10,741 nt of DNA from positions 1 to 10,741 of the forward strand of contig JAITOP010000079.1 in assembly GCA_031289895.1 (NCBI GenBank), given 5' to 3'. The notes under the pieces were generated by a model, which made no database searches, had not been told where the DNA came from, and saw only the letters and a list, made by a program, of their open reading frames with translations. The translations under genes and the position numbers were made by a program. The number at the start of each line of letters is the position of its first letter. Position 1 is the first letter of the stretch. Source of the stretch: Prevotellaceae bacterium. GTDB lineage: Bacteria > Bacteroidota > Bacteroidia > Bacteroidales > UBA932. Shown piece after piece: positions 1-6,246 of this stretch.

Positions 1-1887
1 AAAATATACGATGACGGAAGTAGTTTAGGTCGCCCTCAAAATTTAGCCAGACACATACTATGGGAACTTAGTTTGGATAAAAACGAAACCATAAGAAGTA
101 CAATGGGAACTAACGCTTATGCAGATGTGAAATTTTTGAGCGATTTTCATTTTATTATAAAAGGTGATGTAAGTGTAAGAAATCAAGAAAATCGCACCTA
201 CAATAATGCAATAATAGGCGATGGAAAAGGAAATAACGGACGCGGAGCAAGAACGTTGTACCGATATTTAAATTATACGGCAATGCAACAATTAACATGG
301 GATAAAAATTTTGACAAACACCATGTTGACATACTTGTAGGACATGAAAACTATGCAAACAATTATGTTTATACACACTTATACAAAACCAACGAGGTGT
401 TTCCAAATGCTTACGAAATGGTAAATTATACGGAAATAGTAGATTTAGATGGTTATGACTATAATTTACGAGGAGAAAGTTATCTGTCGAGAGCGCGTTA
501 TAATTACGAAGAAAAATATTTCGCTGAAATTGCTTTACGCAGAGATGCAGTATCCCGCTTTCATCCAAATCATCGTTGGGGAAATTTTTGGTCGGTTGGA
601 GCAAGTTGGTCTATTCATAAAGAAGAATTTATGTCTAAATTTGAGTTTGTAGATGCATTACGGTTAAGAGCCTCTTACGGAGAAGTAGGAAACGATGGCA
701 GTGCCGGCACATACGCATACATGGGATTGTATTTATTGAATCAGAACGCAAATCTTGGAGCTGCCTACAAAAATCAAAACGAAGCTAACAATATTAAATG
801 GGAATCAACAAATTCTATAAGCACAGCACTTGAAGGACGATTGTTTAAACGTTTAAACTTTACTTTGGAATATTATCGTAAATTATCTCACGACTTGATT
901 TTTAGCGTATATAATCCTTTATCGGCAGGCGCAACATCTTCATCATCTGCTGTATCAACACAATTAAAAAATATAGGCGATATGCTTAACAGCGGGTTTG
1001 AAATATCGGTAGATGCAGATGTCATAAAAAAACAAGATTTAAGGTGGAATGTTTCATATACAGGTTCTTTCCAAAAAAATGAAGTAAAAACTCTTCCCGA
1101 ACAAAACAGAAAAGAGGGTATAATCTCAGGGTCTCAAAAAGTAATGGAAGGATATTCTCGATATGAATTTTGGGTATATCAGTTTGCAGGAGTTGACCAA
1201 ATGAATGGTCATGCTCTTTATCTTATAGATGACAACAAATACTATGTTGGTACTACGCCGGTAGATGGCAAATCTAAAATTCCTGATGCCAATGTTGTTG
1301 CTATAAACGGAAAAGATTACACAGATCTTTTTACATACGCAAAAAGAGACTGGTCGGGTTCTTCGTTGCCAACATTCTTCGGTAGCATTGGAACTTCTGT
1401 TACATGGAAAGATTTTACATTTTCGGCATTATGCACATATTCGCTGGGCGGCAAAATGTACGACCAACCTTATAATTCACTAATGTCGGTAGGGTCTTCA
1501 CCAAGCGCAATACATAAAGATGCCTTAAAAGCATGGAACGGAATACCAGACGGAATGACAGAAACGTCGCCCAACAGGATAGACCCCAACGGAATACCTG
1601 CTATCGACTGGTATCGCAATTCTCAGTTTTACAGTAGTATGAATCAAAAAAGATTGTTTGATGCTTCTTATTTTAGTTTCAGAAATGTAAGTATAGCCTA
1701 CAATTTACCAAAAGCATGGCTCAAAAATTTAGATATAACAGGAATTTCGGTAAGTCTTACAGCCGAAAATTTATATACAATTACAGCTATGAAAGGCTTA
1801 AACCCTCAACAATATTTAGACGGGGTTACTGAAAATATTATGAATTATAATCGCACCATAAGTTTGGGCATTAATGTTAAATTTTAA
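1..1887 (+). CDS. SusC/RagA-like TonB-dependent outer-membrane receptor, C-terminal part (5' end outside window)
   Basis: The frame is open from the first base, so the gene begins upstream; the TTG at 73 and internal ATGs are not credible starts. The visible part is 628 residues, against roughly 1000 for full-length family members, so the signal peptide, carboxypeptidase-like domain and plug lie outside. What remains is the beta-barrel: alternating aromatic and polar strands, the SusC-typical LRLRASYGEVGND (about codons 219-231), IKWES (about 265-269), and a GYSRYEFWVYQFAGVD segment (about 384-399). It ends in ISLGINVKF, with the terminal Phe expected for recognition by the barrel-assembly machinery. 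The family forms TonB-energised channels in the outer membrane, capped by a SusD lipoprotein, that import glycans, peptides or other large nutrients. The next gene is the SusD partner, 12 bases downstream. The substrate cannot be read from the barrel, and no sugar-degrading enzyme is in the window. Family call is very secure. Confidence 0.95.
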   Translation, partial: KIYDDGSSLGRPQNLARHILWELSLDKNETIRSTMGTNAYADVKFLSDFHFIIKGDVSVRNQENRTYNNAIIGDGKGNNGRGARTLYRYLNYTAMQQLTWDKNFDKHHVDILVGHENYANNYVYTHLYKTNEVFPNAYEMVNYTEIVDLDGYDYNLRGESYLSRARYNYEEKYFAEIALRRDAVSRFHPNHRWGNFWSVGASWSIHKEEFMSKFEFVDALRLRASYGEVGNDGSAGTYAYMGLYLLNQNANLGAAYKNQNEANNIKWESTNSISTALEGRLFKRLNFTLEYYRKLSHDLIFSVYNPLSAGATSSSSAVSTQLKNIGDMLNSGFEISVDADVIKKQDLRWNVSYTGSFQKNEVKTLPEQNRKEGIISGSQKVMEGYSRYEFWVYQFAGVDQMNGHALYLIDDNKYYVGTTPVDGKSKIPDANVVAINGKDYTDLFTYAKRDWSGSSLPTFFGSIGTSVTWKDFTFSALCTYSLGGKMYDQPYNSLMSVGSSPSAIHKDALKAWNGIPDGMTETSPNRIDPNGIPAIDWYRNSQFYSSMNQKRLFDASYFSFRNVSIAYNLPKAWLKNLDITGISVSLTAENLYTITAMKGLNPQQYLDGVTENIMNYNRTISLGINVKF

Positions 1888-1899
1888 ATATAAATTATT

Positions 1900-3450
1900 A
1901 TGAAAAGAAAAATTTTAATACTTAGTATAATTTTGACGTCTTTATTAGCTTTAAGTTGCAGTGAAGACTATTTGAATACCTCTCCAACCAGTTCATCAGG
2001 TACTGAAACCATATTCAGTACAACAAAAAATGCTAAACAAGCAGTTAACGGATTGGCAAAATTAATGAATATACAATACCTTGGCGTTCAAGGCATGAAT
2101 GGAGAAGGCACTATAAAAATGTGGTATGGCAATTACCCCGGAGCGCATTTTTCTATAAATCTTCCCGGATGGGCGCCAATTACCAACAGCGACTATCTTA
2201 AAAACTATACATCACAATATCTTTATTTTCCATGGTATTATTATTATCGTATTATAGGAAATGCAAATACTATTATTCTAAACATTGATAATGCATCAGG
2301 TCCCGATGCTGAAAAAAAATATATTAAGGCTCAGGCTTTATCATACAGAGCATATAGTTTTATGATGTTGGCTCAACTTTATTGTCTGCGATGGTCGGAT
2401 TCTAATAGCGGAGCATCGTTAGGTTTAATTTTAAGAACAGATGCAAGCGATGGCGATATGGCGCGTTCAACATTGGCAGAAACATATAAAAGAATATATG
2501 ACGATTTGGACGAAGCTATAACATTGTATTCAGAATCAGGAATACACAGAAACAATAGTTTAAACTACGAAATTGATATAGAAGTTGCTTATGCTACTTA
2601 TGCACGCGCAGCACTGAATATGCAGGATTACTCTAAAGCCGCAGAAATGGCTGTAAAAGCAAGAACAAACTATCCATTGATGAGCGAAACTGATTACAGA
2701 GCAGGTTTTTGCAACCCTACTCCCGAATGGATATGGAGCGTATGGGGATCGTCAGATGAAACTATTTATTATTATTCGTTTTTAGCTTATATTGCTTATA
2801 ATTCAAACGCAACTCAGGTACTGAATTATCCTAAATGTATAAGCAAAGAATTATTTGATAAAATTTCTGATACAGATATTAGAAAAGGTTTGTTTCTTAA
2901 TCCTGCAGATTTTACTCCCGCATACAATGCAAGCACAGGTCAATACTCCAATGCCACTGTTATTGAAGCAGTACGTGCAAGAGGAACTTTTTCAACGGCA
3001 GGTATTTATGCTTATATGCAGTTTAAAATTAAATGTAATGATATGCCCGGCGTAGGACATGTAAACAATTTCCGTTCTTCGGAAATGTATTTGATTGAAG
3101 CCGAAGCTAAATACTTCCAAAATGATGCAACGGGAGCTCAAAACGCTTTGATAACATTAAACAAAACAAGCGGAAGAGACCCATCATATACTTGCACAAA
3201 AACAGGAACAGATTTGCTAAATGAAATTAAAATTTACAGAGGACTTGAATTATGGGGAGAAGGTTTTGATTGGTTTGATTTAAAACGTTGGGGTGACAAA
3301 TTTGAAAGAAAATCATTTGCTAACGGAGGCAGTTTTATTTCAGATTTGGCAGTTTCGTACGGAGCATCAGAAAAAAATAAATGGACTTGGTATATTCCTG
3401 CACGAGAAACAGACTATAATAAGTTAGCTGAGCAAAACCTTTATGAATAA
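1900..3450 (+). CDS. SusD/RagB-like nutrient-binding outer-membrane lipoprotein
   Basis: This 516-residue protein is the surface-exposed partner of the preceding SusC-like channel; SusD proteins form the lid that captures ligand and hands it to the barrel. The ATG at 1900 is followed by a lipoprotein signal: basic MKRK, a hydrophobic stretch, then LLALSC with Cys20 as the predicted lipidation site. The residues after it (Ser-Glu-Asp) resemble the acidic surface-export signal of Bacteroidetes lipoproteins. Family landmarks are the helical RAYSFMMLAQLY (about 150-161), RSSEMYLIEAEA (392-403), and the C-terminal block ELWGEGFDWFDLKRWG (450-465), with a final YIPARETDYN. The length is normal for the family. 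No Shine-Dalgarno precedes the start, only an A/T-rich spacer. The gene is very probably co-transcribed with the SusC-like gene and ends just before an intrinsic terminator. The stop codon lies inside the first copy of a 25-base tandem duplication. Substrate unknown. Confidence 0.96.
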   Translation: MKRKILILSIILTSLLALSCSEDYLNTSPTSSSGTETIFSTTKNAKQAVNGLAKLMNIQYLGVQGMNGEGTIKMWYGNYPGAHFSINLPGWAPITNSDYLKNYTSQYLYFPWYYYYRIIGNANTIILNIDNASGPDAEKKYIKAQALSYRAYSFMMLAQLYCLRWSDSNSGASLGLILRTDASDGDMARSTLAETYKRIYDDLDEAITLYSESGIHRNNSLNYEIDIEVAYATYARAALNMQDYSKAAEMAVKARTNYPLMSETDYRAGFCNPTPEWIWSVWGSSDETIYYYSFLAYIAYNSNATQVLNYPKCISKELFDKISDTDIRKGLFLNPADFTPAYNASTGQYSNATVIEAVRARGTFSTAGIYAYMQFKIKCNDMPGVGHVNNFRSSEMYLIEAEAKYFQNDATGAQNALITLNKTSGRDPSYTCTKTGTDLLNEIKIYRGLELWGEGFDWFDLKRWGDKFERKSFANGGSFISDLAVSYGASEKNKWTWYIPARETDYNKLAEQNLYE

Positions 3451-3492
3451 ATATCATTTCGTTTTTATAAAATAAATATCATTTCGTTTTTA
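3446..3492 (+). repeat. 25-base tandem duplication spanning the SusD stop codon
   Basis: Two adjacent copies, 3446-3470 and 3471-3492, share 22 identical bases (core TATCATTTCGTTTTTA). The first copy contains the TAA stop (3448-3450) of the SusD-like gene and the second lies directly before the terminator hairpin. It looks like a local duplication of the gene's 3' end that left the protein unchanged. Confidence 0.85.
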
Positions 3493-3496
3493 CAGT

Positions 3497-3528
3497 AAGA
3501 GCGTAGCATTAATTGCTGCGCTTTTTTT
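3497..3528 (+). terminator. Rho-independent terminator of the susC/susD-like operon
   Basis: AGCGTAGCA (3500-3508) pairs with TGCTGCGCT (3514-3522), giving nine pairs including one G-U around a five-base TTAAT loop. Seven T follow (3522-3528). It lies about 50 bases after the SusD stop codon, which is the expected place for the end of the operon transcript. Confidence 0.85.
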
Positions 3529-3546
3529 GTTTTTTATACAAATATC

Positions 3547-3570
3547 AAATCAACAAATCAACAAATCAAC
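3547..3570. repeat. AAATCAAC octamer tandem repeat (3 copies)
   Basis: Three exact, head-to-tail AAATCAAC units at 3547, 3555 and 3563. The same octamer recurs at 3657-3735 and in a much longer tract at 6022-6184, so it belongs to a family dispersed on both sides of dnaB. Confidence 0.9.
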
Positions 3571-3580
3571 AAAAAACAAT

Positions 3581-3608
3581 AATTTTTAATTCGCAATTAG
3601 TAATTGTT
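3581..3608. repeat. AATTnnn heptamer run (4 units)
   Basis: Four consecutive seven-base units, each beginning AATT: AATTTTT, AATTCGC, AATTAGT and AATTGTT. Parts can also pair as short hairpins (TAATT/AATTA, CAATTA/TAATTG), but the stems are all A/T and too short to be a convincing terminator. Confidence 0.6.
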
Positions 3609-3612
3609 TTTT

Positions 3613-3640
3613 ATCTGCGCAAATCTGTTTAATCTGCGTT
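3613..3640. repeat. ATCTGCG-type short repeats (3 units)
   Basis: ATCTGCGCAA, ATCTGTTTA and ATCTGCGTT follow one another with a 9 to 10 base period. They resemble degenerate intergenic repeats seen in many environmental bacterial genomes. No function is implied. Confidence 0.6.
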
Positions 3641-3656
3641 ATCGGTGTGTTTATTC

Positions 3657-3735
3657 AAATCAACAATTAAACAAAAAGCAAATCAACAAAAAGCAAATCA
3701 ACAAAAAACAACTAAACAAAAAACAAATCATCAAC
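3657..3735. repeat. Alternating octamer/heptamer array (15-base period)
   Basis: AAATCAAC-like octamers alternate with AAAAAGC or AAAAAAC heptamers: AAATCAAC, AATTAAAC, AAAAAGC, AAATCAAC, AAAAAGC, AAATCAAC, AAAAAAC, AACTAAAC, AAAAAAC, AAATCATC. The strand composition is A and C with almost no G. It is related to the pure octamer tracts at 3547-3570 and 6022-6184. Confidence 0.8.
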
Positions 3736-3766
3736 AAAATCGTAATTATTAATTGATTTTTCTCTC

Positions 3767-3815
3767 TTACGACTTATGACTTACGACTTATGACTTATGA
3801 CTTACGACTTACGAC
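3767..3815. repeat. TTAYGAC heptamer tandem repeat (7 copies)
   Basis: Seven perfectly phased heptamers, each TTACGAC or TTATGAC, in the order C, T, C, T, T, C, C at the variable base. On the other strand the unit reads GTCGTAA/GTCATAA, the same as the GTCGTAA that opens the tract just after dnaB (5503-5620). The two tracts thus flank dnaB in opposite orientation. Confidence 0.93.
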
Positions 3816-3920
3816 TAATCAACAATCGCCAATTTTGTAAAGCGCTTAGAGTTAATAATATTATATGAAAATAAAAAATTTATCAACATTTTATGTTTAT
3901 AACCATTAAATTTACAATGT

Positions 3921-3928
3921 TACTTTTG
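3921..3928 (+). promoter_or_regulatory. Probable dnaB promoter, Bacteroidetes -7 element
   Basis: TACTTTTG fits the TAnnTTTG element used by the primary sigma factor of Bacteroidetes. It would put the transcription start near 3934 and leave a leader of about 18 bases before the dnaB ATG. No clear TTTG-type -33 element is visible about 20 bases upstream, so the call rests on the -7 match and its position. Confidence 0.55.
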
Positions 3929-3951
3929 ACTCGCAAAAAACAGAATTTAAT

Positions 3952-5493
3952 ATGCCCAAAAAATATATTCAAAAAGAAGAAACTACTGATATAAAAGATG
4001 TTGGCTTTCAACTTGGAAAAATTCCACCGCAAGCCATACAGCTCGAAGAAGCCGTGCTTGGCTCGATGATGATAGAACAGGATTTGTTTATCGACCTGCA
4101 AAGCATTTTAAAACCCGAAAGTTTCTACGTAGAATCGCACAAAAAAATATACGGAGTGATGCAAGAATTGGCTGCAACACAAAGTCCTATTGATTTGTAC
4201 ACGGTTATCGAAAAACTTAAAGCACACAACGTTTTAAATGATGTTGGAGGCGAGGCGTATTTGGTTGACCTCACAAAAAAAGTTGCTTCGGGAGCGCATG
4301 CCGAATATCACGCACGCATTGTTGCACAACGGTTTATTCAACGCGAACTTATTCGTATTGCCAGCTATATTCAAAAAAAATCGTTCGACGAAACTCTTGA
4401 TGTTAACGACTTGCTAAACGAGGCGCAACAGGAAATTTTTACTCTCGCCGAAGGAAATATTACTCGCGAACCGCAGCGCGTAAGCATAGTTTTACACGAG
4501 GCTATGGAAGAAATTGAACGCGCAAAAGACAGTGAGGCAGGAGTGAGCGGAGTGCCTTCGGGATTTACTTCAATCGACAGAATTACAAACGGTTGGCAAC
4601 GTTCCGACCTGATTATTGCCGCCGCACGCCCGTCGATGGGGAAAACCGCATTTGTTCTGACAATGGCGCGAAATATATCAATTGACCATAAAATTCCCGT
4701 AGCATTTTTTTCGCTCGAAATGGACGCCGTGCAACTTATACGCCGCTTAATTGTGAGCGAATCGAAAATACGTTCCGAAAAAATACGCAGCGGACAATTA
4801 ACCGAAAAAGACTGGGCGCACCTCGAAAGTAGCATAAAAGACCTTGCCGATGCTCCTTTATTTATTGACGATACGCCCGCTTTATCAATTTACGAATTTC
4901 GTTCTAAGGCGCGAAAACTAAAAGCCACACAGGATATACAATTAATAGTACTCGACTATTTGCAATTAATGTCGGGACCTCCCGAACTGAAAAAAATGCG
5001 CGAACAGGAAGTTTCGGCAATTTCGCGGGCGCTGAAAGCAATTGCCAAAGAACTGAAAGTTCCGATAATAGCATTGTCGCAGTTAAACCGCTCGGCTGAA
5101 ACAGGCGGAAACAAACGTCCGCAGTTGTCGAATTTACGCGAATCGGGTGCAATTGAGCAGGATGCCGATTTGGTTTTGTTCATACATCGTCCCGAATATT
5201 ACGGTTTCAAAGAAGGCGAAAATAATGAAAATCTCGAAGGAATTGCAGAAATAATAATTGCAAAACATCGTAACGGCGCAACAGGAGACGTGCAACTGCG
5301 ATTTATAAAAGAAGAAGCCCGTTTTTCGGAAATTGAAAATTATCAGATTCTCCCACCACAACTTCCAACAAACGAAACACATAAAGCAAATCTGAGAGAT
5401 GTGGATGCCTCAAAATACAAATATAAAGTTGACGACAGTTTAGAAGCAAACTACAGATTTGATAATGAAAAAAATCCGTTTGAGGATGAGTGA
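3952..5493 (+). CDS. dnaB: Replicative DNA helicase DnaB
   Basis: The 513-residue protein is the hexameric 5'-3' helicase that unwinds DNA at the replication fork and recruits primase. The N-terminal DnaB domain spans about residues 24-125 (PPQAIQLEEAVLGSMM at its start), followed by a helical linker and a RecA-like ATPase domain. ATPase landmarks are Walker A ARPSMGKT (225-232), FFSLEM with the likely catalytic Glu256, Walker B LIVLDYLQLM with Asp335, the LSQLNRSAE segment (375-383), RESGAIEQDAD (396-406), and AKHRNG with a likely arginine finger Arg440. The ATG at 3952 gives the normal length and lies just after a -7 promoter match. No Shine-Dalgarno is seen. No intein interrupts the ATPase core. 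The gene stands alone, with repeat-rich gaps on both sides. By eye it uses more G/C-ending codons than the SusC/SusD pair, perhaps reflecting expression or origin of those genes. The acidic C-terminal tail is unremarkable. Confidence 0.98.
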   Translation: MPKKYIQKEETTDIKDVGFQLGKIPPQAIQLEEAVLGSMMIEQDLFIDLQSILKPESFYVESHKKIYGVMQELAATQSPIDLYTVIEKLKAHNVLNDVGGEAYLVDLTKKVASGAHAEYHARIVAQRFIQRELIRIASYIQKKSFDETLDVNDLLNEAQQEIFTLAEGNITREPQRVSIVLHEAMEEIERAKDSEAGVSGVPSGFTSIDRITNGWQRSDLIIAAARPSMGKTAFVLTMARNISIDHKIPVAFFSLEMDAVQLIRRLIVSESKIRSEKIRSGQLTEKDWAHLESSIKDLADAPLFIDDTPALSIYEFRSKARKLKATQDIQLIVLDYLQLMSGPPELKKMREQEVSAISRALKAIAKELKVPIIALSQLNRSAETGGNKRPQLSNLRESGAIEQDADLVLFIHRPEYYGFKEGENNENLEGIAEIIIAKHRNGATGDVQLRFIKEEARFSEIENYQILPPQLPTNETHKANLRDVDASKYKYKVDDSLEANYRFDNEKNPFEDE

Positions 5494-5502
5494 TTTTTTT
5501 TA

Positions 5503-5620
5503 GTCGTAAGTTGTAGTTATTGGTATTTAGTATTTAGTCGTTAGTATTTGGTCGTTGGTATTTGGTCGTTAATATTTGGTCGTTGGTATTTAGTCGTTGG
5601 TATTTGGTCGTTGGTATTTA
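5503..5620. repeat. GTCGTTG/GTATTTG heptamer tract (about 16 phased units)
   Basis: From 5516 to 5620 the sequence divides without slippage into 15 heptamers. GTCGTTG or GTCGTTA alternates with GTATTTG or GTATTTA, so the higher-order period is 14 bases. GTCGTAA at 5503-5509 and a six-base GTTGTA precede it. It starts ten bases after the dnaB stop codon. Confidence 0.93.
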
Positions 5621-5661
5621 GGAAATGTTATGAAATAATTTGACCATATAAAAATTTTAAA

Positions 5662-5690
5662 ATTATTATTACTATTATTATTACTATTAC
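5662..5690. repeat. ATTATTATTACT 12-base repeat (2.4 copies)
   Basis: Two exact copies of ATTATTATTACT (5662-5673, 5674-5685) and a partial third. This is a simple A/T microsatellite-like run with no recognised role. Confidence 0.8.
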
Positions 5691-5730
5691 ATCATTAAAA
5701 AAGAGGAAAGAGGCTAAAACTTTTTTTGAG

Positions 5731-5824
5731 GTGCTGTTTTTACCGTCATTGCGGGCTTGACCCGCAATCCCCCGTTTATATGAGGAGATTGCGGGTCAAG
5801 CCCGCAATGACGCCAACACAGCAC
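5731..5824. repeat. 94-base intergenic palindrome (REP-like)
   Basis: A perfect 26-base inverted repeat (5744-5769 against 5787-5812, core GCGGGCTTGACCCGC) encloses a 17-base loop. It extends outward with a one-base offset to GTGCTGT (5731-5737) and ACAGCAC (5818-5824). It is far richer in G+C than its surroundings. Each arm also contains its own palindrome, GCGGGcttgaCCCGC. The sequence resembles dispersed palindromic repeats that start TCATTGCGGG in other bacterial genomes. With no T-run it is unlikely to be a classical terminator, although the stem could still stop or stabilise dnaB transcripts. Confidence 0.9.
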
Positions 5825-5869
5825 CCGCAATGACACCAACACAGCACCCGCAATGACGCCAACACAGCA
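5801..5869. repeat. 23-base tandem repeat derived from the palindrome's right arm (3 copies)
   Basis: Three head-to-tail copies (5801-5823, 5824-5846, 5847-5869) each start CCCGCAATGAC and end CAACACAGCA. The middle copy differs by one base (GACACC for GACGCC). The first copy overlaps the right arm of the palindrome, so the arm's outer end appears to have been copied twice to the right. Confidence 0.93.
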
Positions 5870-5896
5870 GAGGTCGCCACACGCTACCGCAGGACA

Positions 5897-5917
5897 AATT
5901 TATAATTTATAATTAAT
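5897..5917. repeat. AATTTAT heptamer run (3 units)
   Basis: AATTTAT, AATTTAT, AATTAAT in phase. It is short and A/T-only, so weak on its own, but it shares the seven-base period and the AATT start with 3581-3608. Confidence 0.5.
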
Positions 5918-5976
5918 TTCTACCTAATTCTCCAACAAAACCATAATAAAAAGTCATGTTATTTCATAACGATTCC

Positions 5977-6018
5977 AAAGTATAAAGTTTATAAAGTATA
6001 AAGTATAAAGTTATAAAG
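5977..6018. repeat. AAAGTAT heptamer run (about 5 units)
   Basis: AAAGTAT, AAAGTTT, (AT), AAAGTAT, AAAGTAT, AAAGTTAT, AAAG. The period is seven bases with two small insertions. It directly abuts the octamer tract that follows. Confidence 0.75.
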
Positions 6019-6021
6019 AGT

Positions 6022-6184
6022 AAATCAACAATCAAACAAATCAAACAAATCAACAAATAAACAAATAAACAAATCAACAACCAACAAATCAACAATCAAA
6101 CAAATCAACAAATCAACAACCAACAAATAAACAAATCAACAATCAATCAAACAAATAAACAAATCAACAGATAAACAAATAAAC
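6022..6184. repeat. Long AAATCAAC/AAATAAAC octamer tract (about 20 units)
   Basis: About 160 bases made of AAATCAAC, AAATAAAC, AATCAAAC and shortened AACC/AAC or AATC units, almost without G on the + strand. Same family as the octamers at 3547-3570 and 3657-3735. It ends three bases before the terminator stem of the TPR gene. Such a tract is prone to slippage and can trap short-read assemblies. Confidence 0.92.
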
Positions 6185-6186
6185 AA

Positions 6187-6218
6187 AAGAGGAACGTCTT
6201 TAAAAAAACGTTCCTCTT
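6187..6218 (-). terminator. Rho-independent terminator of the TPR gene
   Basis: AAGAGGAACGT (6187-6197) pairs perfectly with ACGTTCCTCTT (6208-6218) around a ten-base loop. On the minus strand the stem is followed by TTTTGTTTATTT, a T-rich tail. It begins about 28 bases after the TPR gene's stop codon. Confidence 0.8.
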
Positions 6219-6246
6219 GTTATGAAAAAAAAACTCAAATTCATGG

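Larger units (their letters stand above)
3451..3951. other. Repeat-rich intergenic region between the SusD-like gene and dnaB
   Basis: No credible gene is present. In order it holds the second half of the 25-base duplication, the terminator, an octamer tract (3547-3570), a short AATTnnn heptamer run (3581-3608), ATCTGCG-type repeats (3613-3640), an alternating octamer/heptamer array (3657-3735), TTAYGAC heptamers (3767-3815), and an A/T-rich leader with the probable dnaB promoter. Confidence 0.85.
5494..6246. other. Convergent intergenic region made almost entirely of repeats
   Basis: dnaB and the TPR gene point at each other across this gap of about 750 bases, and no credible gene lies in it. 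It contains a heptamer tract (5503-5620), an ATTATTATTACT repeat (5662-5690), a long palindrome (5731-5824) with a tandem duplication of its arm (5801-5869), short heptamer runs (5897-5917, 5977-6018), a long octamer tract (6022-6184), and the terminator of the TPR gene. No intrinsic terminator with a T-run is visible for dnaB. Confidence 0.85.

Noticed and set aside
73..1887. TTG at 73 as the start of a shorter receptor gene
   Set aside because: The frame stays open with barrel-like sequence back to base 1, and a SusC-like protein lacking signal peptide and plug would not function. The gene is simply cut by the window edge.
3593..3612. CAATTA-G-TAATTG followed by T6 as a terminator
   Set aside because: The stem has one G-C pair and a one-base loop, and the real terminator for the upstream gene already lies at 3497-3528. 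It is better explained as part of the AATTnnn heptamer run.
3547..3735. Possible CRISPR array
   Set aside because: Units are 7 to 15 bases and directly adjacent with no unique spacers, and no cas genes are near. These are simple tandem repeats.
3880..3888. TTATCAACA, one mismatch from the DnaA box TTATCCACA
   Set aside because: A single imperfect nine-base match in A/T-rich DNA, with no cluster of boxes and no dnaA or other origin-linked gene beyond dnaB and gyrA, does not support an origin.
4371..4835. A 154-codon open frame on the minus strand inside dnaB
   Set aside because: It is antisense to the DnaB ATPase domain, with no domain or signal and Ser/Arg-rich composition. It is a shadow of the real gene.
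4600..5300. Intein or homing element inside dnaB
   Set aside because: DnaB is a frequent intein host, so this was checked. Walker A, Walker B and the following motifs are contiguous at normal spacing, with no insertion.
5731..5824. Intrinsic terminator for dnaB
   Set aside because: The stem is strong, but no T-run follows on either strand and it lies about 240 bases past the stop codon. It fits a dispersed palindromic repeat better.
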